Counted from the stretch's first letter, positions 13,026 to 25,144 are shown. The stretch is 64,000 nucleotides of DNA from Vitis vinifera (GCF_030704535.1 NC_081820.1:26517001-26581000), one strand, 5' to 3'. Notes: generated by a model from the sequence alone, not told the origin. Made by a program: numbers and translations.

Positions 13026-13148
13026 AAGAGTGCGTTTGAAAGTGATTTTAAAAAATATTTTTAGCATTTCTAACACTTGAATAACAAAAAATTTCAAGTG
13101 TTAGAAAGATTAAAAACGTTTTTTAAGATCACTAGCAAACGGACTCTT
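13026..13148. mobile_element. Foldback MITE, copy 1
   Basis: A 123-base near-perfect inverted repeat. AAGAGTGCGTTTG at the left pairs with CAAACGGACTCTT at the right, and the inner arms (TCTAACACTTGAA / TTCAAGTGTTAGA) pair around a short AT loop. Directly abuts copy 2. Confidence 0.8.
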
Positions 13149-13271
13149 AAGAGTGTGTTTGGCAGTGATTTTAAAAAACACTTCTAGTCTTTTTAACACT
13201 TAAATGATAAAAATTTTCAAGTGTTAAAAAGATTAGAAATGTTTCCTAAAATCACTATCAAACAAGCTCCA
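13149..13271. mobile_element. Foldback MITE, copy 2
   Basis: Same family and same length as the adjacent copy. It starts AAGAGTGTGTTTGGCAGTG and ends CACTATCAAACAAGCTCC, with inner arms TTTTTAACACTT and AAGTGTTAAAAA. The two copies sit head to tail with no spacer, just downstream of the Myb/SANT gene. Confidence 0.8.
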
Positions 13272-13493
13272 AGTGTTTCTACAAAAACATTTTTAGTATA
13301 CCCACTAAATGCATCTCAAACATGTTCCACCAAAAATAAAACAAAAATGTCAAAACAAACCAGCACCAAAACAAAGAGACAGCATTAATTGAACTAGTTC
13401 CAAAAAGGAAGAACTACCCAGTTTCAAACATGATTACAATTTTCTGTTCTTTTCTTCCCCTTCTTTTTTCCCCCAGTATATATCACTAAAATA

Positions 13494-14473
13494 TCACTCT
13501 AAGCTAGCCAACCAAACCAATCTTCTCTCAGCAGACATTGCCATGAACATCTCCCTCCAGTCTACATCCTTAAACATCTTGATTGCCTTTATGTAGGTAC
13601 TCCCATCCACACCTTCAATTGATTCTAGACACCTCACACAGTTGGTAATGGAGAAGGCATTACATTGTGAGGATTCCTCGAATCTGCTCAGGGTTGGTGT
13701 CTTTGCCTTTGAAGCCTCTGCCCACTCCTTCAGAGCTTCACCCATCTCTAATGTCCTGAACTCCCTCTTCCCTTGAATATGGCTTGTTGGTGTAGGAGAT
13801 CGTTCTCTCCGACGGCGTGAACTTGGTGAGGAATAGTCCTTTTCATCGCTACTGTCACTTGGGAATGCGGATGGAGTAGCGTTGGTTGATGCATCTTCTA
13901 GTTCCAATTTTTCTTCATTACCAGAGGGATACTGAGCCAATGGGAACACAACTTTGCATTGTGCTGGATCACCAAATATGATCCCGAGCTCATTAAACAT
14001 AGGACATCCTTTTTTTCGGAACCTCTTTGCACTTTTGTTCACCTACATTAAGAATTAGACAGCTAGATTATTAGGTATAGGTTTGAAATACACTCATTGA
14101 ATCCAAAATTTAAAGACCAGGGGTTCACCTTAATGTACGAATCCCATACAGCTTCATTTGCAATGATGGTATTCAGCACAGGATCCCAACTAAATCCAGA
14201 TTCTCTCAAAAGTCTACTAAAATCATGGTACCGGGTCCTCAGTTGATTAAACTTATTTCTAAATTGAGAGTTGTTGTACCTCTTGTTAGTTTTCTCACGA
14301 AATTCTTGCTCTATGCTTTTCCAACCTTTCCTTGAAAATGTTGTAGCGGATCTATTTCCTCTCTGAACCTCTTTAACCATCAACTGAATAAAAAATTTCT
14401 CCTCCAAGGCTGTCCAAGTAGCAGGATCAGGCTCAAATTCAACATTATCTCCTCCACTCCGTTTGAAGGCCAT
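13494..14473 (-). CDS. Myb/SANT-like DNA-binding domain protein (LIMYB-like)
   Basis: Probable nuclear DNA-binding protein of the plant family annotated as L10-interacting MYB domain-containing protein. Two exons, 14129-14473 and 13494-14042, join in phase 0 (TTAAG|GTGAAC; TAATGTAG|GTGAAC) to give 297 aa. Residues about 15-115 form the Myb/SANT-like fold (Myb_DNA-bind_3 type): WTALEEKFFIQLMVKEV, then RKGWKSIEQEF, NQLRTRYHDFSRLL and GFSWDP...VWDSYIK. The second exon begins with the usual K..CP.FNELGIIFGD extension. It then has an acidic/serine-rich linker with an RRRR patch (a possible nuclear signal) and a helical C terminus ending WREMFMAMSAERRLVWLASLE, typical of the family. The start is the first ATG after a plausible acceptor (TTCAAGTAG|ATGGCC). 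The family shares ancestry with Harbinger transposon proteins. The specific function is unknown. Confidence 0.85.
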
Positions 14474-14479
14474 CTACTT

Positions 14480-15660
14480 GAATACACATATTCATATGTA
14501 AGCAATATATAACTACAGAAGAAAGTTACCAACCCACAAAGAAAAAATAAAGGAGAGGAAAAAGAAATCCTATCACTTTAGTAATGATAGGCAAGAACTC
14601 GACTTTATCAAGACCATTCATGACTGAGTTCTAAAAATACTACATTTACTCTTCGAAAAATGACAAAGAAGGCAAAATGTTATTGGGTGTGAAATTCATA
14701 GCCATATTCATATCTTATCAGTTTTCAAGTGATTACAAAATTATAACAAAGTCAACATTAGTGTTCAAGGATTCAAAATATATGATCAACACACTAATCT
14801 CTGGCACGCATGACCAGTATGAAACTGGGACCAGTACTCTACAATTGACAAAAAAATTGAATGACCCAGTATGGCCAGCCAACTTCACCTGGTTTTGACA
14901 AGCCACGGACTGAAGAAGAAACAGAACAAGAAAGTAAGAAAAAATGGTTTGAATTATATGCATAAAGCACTCTGGATGCAGAGAAGGCATTTGTAGAAAG
15001 TTATTTTTGTTTCTTTTATATTGAAAGTTAAAGAATAACTGGAGAAGGATTAGCTATGGTAAGGAGGGGTGGCAACAATATCTAAAGATGGGCAGACAAG
15101 AAGATCAATGAAAACCCTTGCTCTGCAGAGGTAAGGCATTTTTCCTTAATTTTCTTTTTGCTATCATCTTCAAGGGTTTCAAAATAATCTTTTCCCAAAG
15201 CAAAAGAAAATGCATTAAATCGTTTCGAAAGATTTTCCTTTTGAACAGTGAATTTGTTTCTCCCCCAAACACATAGCATGATGAAGAATCCTAGTAGAGG
15301 TTACATCAGAACAGGTGGGGATCTCAAACTTTAATGTAAACACATTACACTACAAGTTTCACCTTTATGTATGAATCATATCCCACAGAGAATCACCAAA
15401 CTTTTGCCTCTTGCTTCAGGAATTGGGCTCAGATTTAATTTTCTTGTTTCACTGTTCTAATTGGTCTATACTGATAAATGATTTTAAATCCTTTTAGGCC
15501 CTTATTTCAACATCAATAATTCTTCAAAATCTTATAAAAAATAAATAAATAATTTTCCAATTGGCATGGACGAGTCCTATGCTTCCCTCCACTATAACTA
15601 TCCAAGTGTGTGCAATAGCAATACAAGTCCCGCTTAAAATGTGTTAGTGACGGACAAGTA
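14480..15660. other. Probable leader intron/spacer of the Myb/SANT gene
   Basis: No gene recognised. Short open frames on both strands have no family resemblance. Taken with the leader-like exon at 19353-19600, this stretch may be the proximal part of a long leader intron. Confidence 0.35.
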
Positions 15661-15667
15661 ATTTATG

Positions 15668-15683
15668 TGTGTGTAAGTATGTA

Positions 15684-15734
<51 letters not shown>

Positions 15735-15750
15735 GTGTGTGTGTGTGTAT
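15668..15750. repeat. Compound microsatellite (TG/TACA/TA/TG)
   Basis: GTGTGTAAGTATG is followed by about eight TACA tetramers (15681-15711), then TA dinucleotides and a TG run ending near 15750. Likely polymorphic. It lies immediately left of the Pack-type MITE. Confidence 0.9.
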
Positions 15751-15771
15751 AACCATCAAAACAGGCACTAA

Positions 15772-16843
15772 GGTGGCGTTTGTTTTTTTGGCTTAACTCT
15801 AAATAGAACTTATATTTAACTTAATACTAAATAATGCTTAATATTATTAAGTATTAAGTTGTTTGTTTTTTTAATATTTTATTTCTATTAAGCATTAAAT
15901 TGTTTGTTTTTTTAAATACTAAATATCAATATCTTAATATTTTAATGTATTAAAAAAAAATTTAGCATATTTTTAAAAAATTCAAAATAATAAAATTGTT
16001 ATAATAAATAATTTAACATTATCATTATCATCCTTATAAAAAATAATTAATATATTTATTCTTTATATAATTAAAATAAAAGATTTAATCTTAATAATCT
16101 AAAAAATAATAACTTGATAAAACCTAAATCAAATTATTTTTAAATACTTTTCAATTTTCAAATGTCTTTTTATATTAAGCATTATTCTAGTAATTTCACT
16201 CCCACTTTCCTCCTCTTTATCTTCCTTTTGGCCTTCCGTCGAAGGGCAGATTAGGGTTTCGATTAGTCATAATCCACCATTTCGAAATTAGGGTTTTGTT
16301 TTCTCTCTTCTCCCTGAGGTTAGGGTCTAAGATTTCTTTGTCATCAATGGCGAGGATGGAGGAGGCATCTGGGGTTTGCATCAACGACGGGCGGTTCTGG
16401 CGAAACTGCAGAGCGACAAGGAAAAGGAGGTCGTCGGGTTGGTTTGCAAGAGATGGCTTCATTTGCAGAGCACCAAGCGGAAGAAGTTGTGTGTCAGGGC
16501 GGGGCCTCTCATGCTTCGCAAGATGGCTGCGAGGTTCTCGCAATTGGTTGAGTTGAACCTGTCGCAGTCCGTTTCCCGATCCTTTTACCCCAACGTCATG
16601 GACTCCAATCTCAAGGTTATTGCAGATGGGTTCGTTTGTTTGTGCGTGCTTGGCTTTCAACATTGCAGAGGATGGGCTAGGGTTTGTTGGGCGTCGGGTT
16701 GATTTGGGGGGGTTTAATGCTTTTTCTATTTAGTCAAAAATTTTAAAAATTCAGTAATAAGTCATCAAAAACTAGAAAAACAAACAACCTAAATTTTGAA
16801 AGCAAATTGCTTGCAGCAAAAAGCCAAAAATACAAACGCCACC
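15772..16843 (+). mobile_element. Pack-type MITE (PIF/Harbinger-like) carrying a gene fragment
   Basis: The left end GGTGGCGTTTGTTTTTTTGGC (15772 on) and the reverse complement of the right end (16843 back), GGTGGCGTTTGTATTTTTGGC, match over 21 bases with one mismatch. Both ends are flanked by TAA (15769-15771 and 16844-16846), a 3-bp target duplication of the TWA type used by PIF/Harbinger elements. Subterminal sequence is AT-rich with repeated GTTGTTTGTTTTTTTAA blocks. There is no transposase. The interior (about 16230-16690) is GC-rich, foreign in composition, and contains the 5' part of an F-box/LRR gene. Confidence 0.8.
16225..16690 (+). pseudogene. Captured 5' fragment of an F-box/LRR-repeat gene (At5g23340-like)
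   Basis: The frame from about 16376 reads AVLAKLQSDKEKEVVGLVCKR, followed by WLHLQST, GPLMLRKMAARFSQLVEL, LSQSVSRSFYP and LKVIADGF. These are the N-terminal F-box and first LRR of a conserved plant F-box/LRR protein. A leader-like pyrimidine-rich segment and an ATG (16347, MARMEEASGVCIND) precede it. A small deletion between IND and AVLAK puts the start out of frame, and the fragment ends after about one LRR, so it is not functional. Many substitutions indicate an old copy. It lies entirely inside the MITE. Confidence 0.75.
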
Positions 16844-16849
16844 TAAATC

Positions 16850-18090
16850 TTACTTGTTATTGATTTCTAGTTTCCTAGATGCCTGTATATCATCCTCGGT
16901 GATCAATAAAATTCATCTGCAATTTTTACTATAGTATCCTAGATAACTTTGTTAAGTTTCAACCATTCAAGATAATTAAAGTGTTGTTTCTAATTATGTG
17001 TTTTTTTCACATATTTTAATGGCCAAGATTCTTGGGTCCAAGAATATTTAACTACTAAGCATTGAGCCCCATTTGTTGCCCAAAATAAAGATGGCTACAT
17101 CTCAAAAGAATGCTACCAGCTTCACATAATGAGGTTGATCTATTAATCAGTATTCAATTATGCAACTCATAAAGCAACAAAAAAGAAGAAGACAATCTCA
17201 ATCTGTTTTGTTGAAGGGGGAATTGGTCAGAAAATCTACCTGTTTTCAAAAAATAAAATAAAATAAAATACAACACATCTTATAATGAAAAGGTGTACAA
17301 GAATTGTTTAGCAAATTCTAGAATATAATTGATACTGAGGCCAGTAATCGAAACTCACAGGAAGTTGACTGTGGTTTTGAGCAGATGGTTTGATGCATTA
17401 TAAGAATCTTTATAATTTGTATTACTATATCCAATTTTCATTGCCCACCAACCCATCAGAAACCTCAAGTTTCAACCAAAATTCAGTCATCTGAAGGAGA
17501 CATTAGCATTGGGACAAGAGATGACAAGAAAACCATGTGAAACAGCTATACTTAAAACATGTGATGTAGAGAGTTAAGAGTATCGTCTAACCCCCAAATG
17601 TAACAGTGGCATGCTCACTTGACCTTTACTTCCTATATGTTGTTATATACAGCTAGAAACCTGTTTTGAAAGTTTGTGTTCATTTATTAACTTTTTGTTA
17701 TTTAAAGCATTATCTAGTAAACAAGGGCTATCCTAAGACCACTTAGTCCAGCAATGCAATGAGGAGAGCTATTGAACCTAAGTATGGGCTACTTCATGAT
17801 TATGTCGAACATATTTCAAATGAAAATAAACTTCCTACATTGAAGGTTGGGCCATTTCTTCACTATGTGAGATGGAAAGTTAGTAAATCCTTTTGAGAGG
17901 ATTACATAATTTTAGGTAGGAATTTGACAAGAGAGTCGAATTTTGAGGGCTTCTACAAGTGACAAGGGGTCAGGCTGGGAACATGGATGCCCTAGGTTCA
18001 ATTCCAACAAGGGGAAAAATGCTACCTATCAAAATAGAGGAAAGCAAAAGAAAAAAGAAAAAGAGTAAGACAAGACTTAGAATAAATATT
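16850..18090. other. Non-coding stretch with a SINE-like remnant near 17960-18040
   Basis: Mostly featureless. At 17965-18045 the order GGGTCAGGCTGGGAACATGG, CTAGGTTCAATTCC (B-box-like) and GCTACCTATCAAAA resembles the 3' half of a tRNA-derived SINE, without clear target duplications. Nothing else was recognised. Confidence 0.4.
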
Positions 18091-18092
18091 AA

Positions 18093-18735
18093 TGCTATGA
18101 TTGGTTTTAGGAAAGTACTAAGGGAATAAAAAAAAATGGTAAGGAAAATGGCCTTCTTATGTTTGGTTTTACTTTGGAAAAAAAAATATATATATACATA
18201 CATATATATATATATACTTAAAATTAGTTGGAAACTTATGTATTTTCAAATTATTTAATTTTTATATAGAAGAGTTAAATGTCTGTTTGGATATGCTTCC
18301 TATCTTCTATTTTTAAAATTAGAAAACAGTAGTAACTTTAAATAAGATACAAGAACTCTTAGAAACTTACATCGAAAGAGTAACAATTTTAAAAACTGTT
18401 CAAAAAAATTAAGATATCAAAAACTTTTTTCTACCTTAAATTTTAAAATTTTCTAAAAATGATTTTTAAAGACATCAATTAAATATATACTTTTTGTATA
18501 AGATGTTCTACTTTTATATATAGGTTTCTAATTTTCAAAATAAAAACAAGAAGCATATCTAAACAGACACTAAATAAGTGAGATGAATTTAAACTAGTAT
18601 ATAAAATAATTTATTCACTTTAAATCGATTTTTTTTATTTTCCTTCATTTTTTTATTTTTTTTTCCTTATGCTTTTCCTCTCTATTTCCTTTCTCTCGCA
18701 TTTTCCATCAAATGTTTCCGAAACAAAACATAGCC
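18093..18735. mobile_element. MITE-like element with GGCTATGTTTGGTT-type ends
   Basis: The left end GCTATGATTGGTTTTAGGAAAGTAC and the right end TTTCCGAAACAAAACATAGCC are inverted relatives. The interior is AT-rich and non-coding. The same terminal motif recurs at 28.9-29.5 kb and near 41.64 kb. Confidence 0.55.
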
Positions 18736-19352
18736 TAAGTGAAAAGGAAATCATCGACTTTACGCCCAAGGCAAGCACATTGCAAATGAACTCTATAGGG
18801 AATATACTCCAAAACACAATGTCTAGACAACTGGCCCTGATTCTAGATTGTTAACAATGTCAACTCAAAATCTAGTTCCTCTCCACAACTCCATAGAGAA
18901 AACTACCCACATAATGTTTTGGAATCAATTCTGATACAATGCAGCCAATTAATGAACACCAAAAGAAAACAGGTCAAAAATTGGGTTTAATTAAAACAAC
19001 CTCAATTTGAAAAATCCACAACTCAAAAATTACGACTTCTTAACTTAAATTCTATCCAAACACTTACATTGATGAGTTCAAATAATAGAAGCGCTCGCAA
19101 CAAACCGCTCTATGCAGAGATATGCACAAAACAAATTTTCAAACAAAACAAATGCAATTTCAGACACAACAGCATTTTAAATCAAAAGCCATGTCTGAAA
19201 CAGATGGTAGAAACAATACAAATAAGTTAAGATGAAGACAACACATTCAAGATTAGGGTTCTTGCAGCAATCAAATTGTAGCAAAGATATAGAGAAATTG
19301 AAAACAAAAATTCGAATTCAGAGTTAGGGGTTTTAGAGATAGAGAGAAAAAC

Positions 19353-19600
19353 CTGGTTAATGAATGGAGAGGAAACCCTAGAGGATCATTTGACGAGGTA
19401 TTCCGTAGAGGGGAGAAACGATCGCCGGAAGGAGGGGTTCGGAGTGTTTCTGTTTTTGCTTTTTCTCCCTTTTTTGCTTCCGAAAGCGACTTTTTTGTTT
19501 TTTCTGTTTTCTGAGAGTAGTGTAAACCGACGTCGTTTTGAGTTTTAGAAATAGCACGGAGGCTGCAGCCATGCTAAACGACACCGTTGGAAATTCAATT
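19353..19600 (-). promoter_or_regulatory. Leader-like first exon of a minus-strand gene
   Basis: A comparatively GC-rich island in AT-rich surroundings. On the minus strand it reads like a plant 5' UTR, with CTCTAGGGTTTCCTCTCC and a good donor (TTAACCAG|GTTTTTCTC) at 19353. Upstream there are two AACGACGTCG-type palindromic motifs (about 19527 and 19635). The nearest downstream coding exon on that strand is the Myb/SANT gene at 14473, whose ATG is preceded by an acceptor, so this may be its first exon across a 4.9-kb intron. Confidence 0.45.
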
Positions 19601-19779
19601 CTTCCATTTCAACTCACACGTTCGTCGTCGCTGAAACGACGTCGTTCTTCTCATCATTTCGTGTTGTGCAACAATCCCGCTAAATTATTCGAAATTTTTT
19701 GGAGGCTTCTACTTAAAAAACCTAGAAGTGATAAACGTCTTAGGATTATTTTTTTTATTTTGAAAAAAAAATTATAAAA

Positions 19780-22255
19780 TTAATTTTAAAATATGATTAA
19801 CTCATTATTAATAGAAGGTTAATAGTAAAATAAAAAGTGAGTTACAAAAATGATAAATTGTCAGAACTTGAAAACGGAATAGAGCAAATTGAGAAGAAAT
19901 CAATACAAAATAAGCGACAGTGATCCCAAAGTGGAGTTAAAGTACCATGGATAATCACGGATGCAACCCTTAAAAGATGTTTTCAAAAACTTTTAAAGGG
20001 TTAAAAACCAGACTAATTGGAGTGTAATATTATTGTTGTGCACAATTGAACCATTAGACCATTTTCTATAGAGGCCTAAGCTAGAACATTATCGGTTGAT
20101 TTGATCTAACCAATGGAAAGTCTCAATAGATTTATGTCTATCAACCATTATATTAACACTCCATACTCATTGTGACATATGATATTCGATAATTATTGGT
20201 CCATTTATAGTAATATGTCATTGTTATCTTAATTTGATCAAAAAGAGTTCAATGCACACTAAACCCGTTTTGCATCAAGGAGCCTTTAGTTACATCAATA
20301 AAATAAGATCTTAAACCTATCATAAGAGGTAGGAGGATCAAACCCATTGTCAATGTGCACCAAGTTTGTATAAGACCCGCTTAAACCTAAACCTAAATCT
20401 TAACTAAATGAGGTGTCTTCAAGTGGGTATGGAAACAAAGTGAGAATGGAAATGGAGAAAAACAATGGAGGAATTAACATCACATCAAAAGAGGTGCATA
20501 CCAAGATCAACCCTATGAATGATAAGGTTCTCACAACATCATCACTACAAAGAGGTAAGGTTGATACTACAAGTGCAAAAGGTACAATCATAACCACCTT
20601 GCAATCAAATTGATGCAACCTTATTAAAAAATCAAGAGGATAAGAACCTTATAAATGTTTGGAAAGAGTCTTTAAAAGTAAGACACGTAGTAACAAAGTT
20701 ATACTTGAGTTTTGATTATTCTATCCATTACTTGCATTAATATTTACTTGAGAATTGAATTTGCATCACTTGTATTATACATGACTTCAGTGCACTAGAA
20801 ATTATACGAAAAATCCAAGTTATGAGTTTCTTGCAAGTTGATAACTTGTTCACCTATAGTGAATCATGATATTCAGTATTGAATAATCATAATTCATTAA
20901 ACTACTATGCTACATGGGCTCTCAATCTTAAAATAATATTGAGTTAGTGTTAAAGTCTTCAGTGGTTGAGACCTTAAGGTAGTCATATATTCCCTATAGA
21001 TTAGGTCATTATTAATTAAGATAGATGATAACAAGTATTTTCAAGATAGGCACCACAATATCCCTTAGGTTTGAGACAATGTGTCATAAAGGATGATCTT
21101 AAGGATATGTAATTACGAAATTTATGATCATAATAATTCTTTAAGTGGAGTTTAACATGTGCTTTTAAAGAGTTATAATATATCAATTGATCACATAATA
21201 GGAGGATCTAAGACTAAGGATGATAGTAGTAAGCTCGAGAGGTTTATAGTGTTCACATTGTTAAATTACGAACACCAATTCATAAGGAGTTTACATGCAA
21301 TCGTTAGTAAGTCATAGATTTGAGTATTCTATCACGATTTAATATCATAGGACATTAGAGTGCAATTGACTCTCCTTAATGGGATTTTAAGTCAACTTGA
21401 GAATTGGATTTTGAGAGAGGCTTTGTTTTTTTGTGTCCTAATGGTTCTAGTTTGAACTCATATTCATAAGCGGCACATCACTTAAAGGGATATTTGAGTT
21501 TTTTATTTATATGTGTGTATGAGGTCATATTGGTAAATACATAAAGTTGCACAAGAGCTTGTGAAATGGGTTATTTAATTAATTAGAGTTTAATAGAGTT
21601 AATTAAATTAAGATCTAAATAGGTTGGATAAAGTTATTCAAGCTCAAAATGGGCTAAGGTAAACTTATATAACCTTTTTTAGGCCTTCAAGATATCTTGA
21701 CTATTCTATCATCAAGAGAGAAACCTTAGCTCCCACTCATTTAAAAGGATTCCACCATCCTTAAGTGCCTAAATCAAGAAAAAAGAGTCATTGGACCAAG
21801 GATCTTTTGGTTTTCAAGATTCGCATCACATTTGACAAATTTTTGAATTAAAATGGTTTTTTTTTTTTTTTTTTTTTTTGGAAAACTTGTTTTAAAACCT
21901 TTTTTTTTTTTTAAGAATAAATGTGAGGTATTTTAAGAAACAATTAAAAATATGAAGACTACTTTTGAAACTTCTGCATCATATGTAAGTACATAGTACT
22001 TTTCACAGTGAATTAATTAAGAAAAAAGTTTTGAATATTTGAGTTTTTAAATAGAATTTTATTATTAAAAACAATTGAGAATTTTCTTTTGTGAGTTATT
22101 TGTAAAATTTGTTTTCAAAAACATTCTCAAACAAACCTTTAGTATACTACTTAGTAGTTTGTTTGCATCCATCACAAATAAGAATCTATGATGTGGGTGT
22201 CTACTAAGTGGGTAGGTATCTATGCCAAGCATGACTTCAAACTTAAGCATTGAGA
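19780..22255. other. Repeat-derived desert, nothing coding recognised
   Basis: AT-rich sequence without sustained frames. Two long T runs (about 21860-21915) and stretches that read like decayed retroelement non-coding DNA are present, but no LTR pair could be delimited. Confidence 0.4.
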
Positions 22256-22259
22256 TATA

Positions 22260-23225
22260 TTAATGAAACAGGTGCATTTAATGATTCAAGACACAAAAAA
22301 GGCAGACTCATTCATCTGAGAGTAAATGGCTAAACCCTCGAACTTATCTCATATGAAAGAGTTTTCAATCAATAGACCCTCCTTTTTTTTGAGAATTGAT
22401 TATTCATATTGTAAAACTAAGATGACTCAATTTCTAAAATCAATTGATAACAATTTATAGGAAGTCATCAAAACCGGATTACATATTCCAACTAAAATTG
22501 AAAATGAAGTGACCATTTCAAAACCTAGTAAAAAAATGGGATAAGCTTGACAAAAGAAAAACTCGATTGAATGACAAAGTCATGTACCATTTACATTGTA
22601 CAATAGATGTAAATAAATATAATCATATTTAACAATGTGAATCCATTAAGGATATTTAGAGGCTTTTAAAAATTACTAATGGAAGTACCAATCAAGTTAA
22701 AGAGTTTACAATTAATATTCTTTTACATAGTTATGAACCCTTTTAATACAAAAGATAATAAAACAATTGTTGAGATGTTTATTAGATTTACAGACATTAT
22801 AAACTACCTTTAATCATTGGGGAAAATCTATACCGAACCTTAAAAGGTAATGAAGATCTTAAGGTCTTCTTCTTAAGTAATGAAAAGCAAAAGTGACAAT
22901 AATTCAAGACGCTAAAAATCCCACTGAACTCTTAGTTGAAGAGTTGATTGGCCCGTTGATGACACATGAAATTACCACACAAAGTCATCAAAAAGTCGAT
23001 GACTAAAGGAAGAGGAGTATTGTCTTGAAGTCTAAACCCGTGAAAATGAAGATGATAAGCAAAACGAAGAAGATGAAGATCTTGCACTCATAGAAAAAAA
23101 AGTTTAAGAAGACTATAAAGTGTTAAGAAGAATAAGGGAAATGTCACAAGAAAGAATCTTTCACCAATTGTGAAAGAGAAAAATGACCCAAATGGCTATA
23201 AATGTAAGAAAGTGACATAGTATGG
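22260..23225 (+). mobile_element. Degenerate Ty1/Copia gag (UBN2-like) remnant
   Basis: In plus-strand frames broken by stops, the gag landmarks appear in order: TIVEMFIRFTDIINYL near 22755-22810, SLGKIYTEP near 22817-22845, an AIQEAKD..LEELIGSLMTHEI-like stretch near 22895-22970, and a basic zinc-knuckle-like end near 23170-23220. Clearly non-functional. Confidence 0.65.
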
Positions 23226-23654
23226 AAATTTAAATGAAAATTAAAAATTAAAAAAATCAGTTATAAAGTTTTTGATATTATGTTATATAATAAAAAACAA
23301 TTTTTAAAAAGAAATCATTTCAAATGTACTTCTAAAACTATGAGAAGTTCGACATATTTTTTAAAATTTTAAAAATCACTTGAAATGATTCTTGAAATGA
23401 CTCTTCGACAATCCCTTGATAACTCTTCGAAGATCCTTGATAGATGAGTTTCCCAAAAATAATTGTTTTGTTATGTAATGCATTATCAAAAATACAATTA
23501 AAATATGTTTTATTAAAAAAATTATATCCAAACAAATCTCTTGAAAAACATTTCCAATGGAAATGTTACCAACAAAAAAGTACTATAACTAAACACGATT
23601 TAACTTAAATCATTCTCAAATGGGCTCTTAATGATCTTTGAAACAATCACCTAT

Positions 23655-24335
23655 AATTATAATGTTTTCAGGACTTGACCGATCATTTAACCAGAAAAGT
23701 TATCGGTTCACAGTTCACTGGTCAAACTAGCGATCAAACCGGTGATATTATAAATATATAATTTAAAAATTATTAAAATTTAAAATAATTATAAAAATAA
23801 AAATAAAAATTTATATATTATTTAAAAATTAAAAGTTTATTTGAAAATCAAAAAATTAGTTTCAAATTTAAATTTTAAATTAAAATAATAATTTTAATTT
23901 AAAATTTTAAAATTAATTTTTAAATAAAAAAACTTATTTTAAAATAAAAAATTTATTTAAAATGGTAATGTTTTTAACTTTTCATTAATTTAAATTAAAA
24001 TCATAAGTTTTAAACACCATGAAATAAAATAATAATAAATATAAGAGAAAATCAATAATAGTGAGATGAGGTAAAAAATAATTAAAAAAAAAAATCTAGA
24101 AGAAGAGAGGAGAGGGACGAGCAAAAAAGGAAACAACTTTTCCAACGTGGGGTGGGTTTCTACATGCAAAAACTTTTCCAACGTGGGATGGGTTTCTACG
24201 GGCAAAAAGAGGAAGCTTTTCGAATGAAACCATCCGGCTCGCCAATCAATCCACCGATTTAACCAATCCAAATGATCAGACCGAAATCGTGACAGGTCAA
24301 CGGTCAGACCATCCAATCCGATCCAGTTTTTAAAA
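23655..24335. mobile_element. MITE-like element (GACCGG-rich ends)
   Basis: The left end (TTTTCAGGACTTGACCGATCA...) and the right end (...CGATTTAACC, GGTCAACGGTCAGACC, GATCCAGTTTTTAAAACCATG) are inverted-like and flank a very AT-rich core of about 500 bases. The ends have the GGTTTTAAAAACCGGATCGG style of a common plant non-autonomous hAT-like family. Assignment to a superfamily is tentative. Confidence 0.5.
24128..24212. repeat. Direct repeat, about 43-bp unit, two copies
   Basis: ACTTTTCCAACGTGGGGTGGGTTTCTACATGC is followed by the copy ACTTTTCCAACGTGGGATGGGTTTCTACGGGC. Confidence 0.8.
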
Positions 24336-24498
24336 CCATGCCTATAAAATGATTATGTAAGAATAACCTTAATAATTCTCTAGATTTTTAAAAGTGATTT
24401 AAACCATCCGGTTCGATCCGGTTTTTAAAACCATGCCTATAAAATGATTATGTAAGAATAACCTTAATAATTCTCAAGATTTTTAAAAGCGATTTTTT
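24309..24498. repeat. 95-bp tandem duplication
   Basis: The block containing GTTTTTAAAACCATGCCTAT (first copy near 24327) repeats exactly 95 bases on (near 24422), including the downstream TAAGAATAACCTTAATAATT. The copies differ at only a few positions, so the duplication is recent. It starts at the right end of the MITE-like element. Confidence 0.88.
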
Positions 24499-24499
24499 A

Positions 24500-25140
24500 A
24501 ATTTTATCAAATGCCTAATTTCTATAAAGTAACGCTTCTAATAATTAAGAAGTGCTTCCACTCCTCTCAAAATCTTTGCCAAACATGAACAAATTCTTCA
24601 ATCATCATATAAGCTTCTATCGTATTATATGAAATGAAATCTGTCTGCACCTGTCTTGAATGGGAGTTTTAACTTCAACCCTTTCACAAACCACCTGCAC
24701 AAGCCATTCCGTTCAACCTACTAGCTAAATTAATCCCATGACGCTACTCACCAGCCTCTCAAATCCCGGTCTTCGTACACTCGAGTTCTAAGCTACCCCA
24801 AAAACCACTCCCAGCTAGTAACCTTAACACTGAGGAAAGTACTGACGGTATTGAACAAAAAAAATCTCCCAAACAAGCAAAAACCAATTAATCAAAAGAC
24901 ACAAGTTCGAAAAAGAACCACACATCCAAGAATATGACAGTTCATTGTTGTCACTGATCTTGAAACAACAGATTCTTACAGATCAATCATCAAACAATCT
25001 CAGTTGAACAATTCCAGCAAGAGCCACCCCACCTATATACGTAATATTACATGATCAAGCACAATTACATTGTCTATCGAAGATCCAAACAGGTTCCAGA
25101 GAAATTGATAGCAGTATTTCAATTACAAACATATAAAACA
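24500..25140. other. Spacer and probable 3' flank of the SPIRAL1-like gene
   Basis: No gene recognised. The part nearest 25140 is likely the 3' UTR of the SPIRAL1-like gene. Confidence 0.4.
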
Positions 25141-25144
25141 AAGC

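Noticed and set aside
16217..16663. 148-codon minus-strand frame
   Set aside because: Antisense shadow of the captured F-box/LRR fragment.
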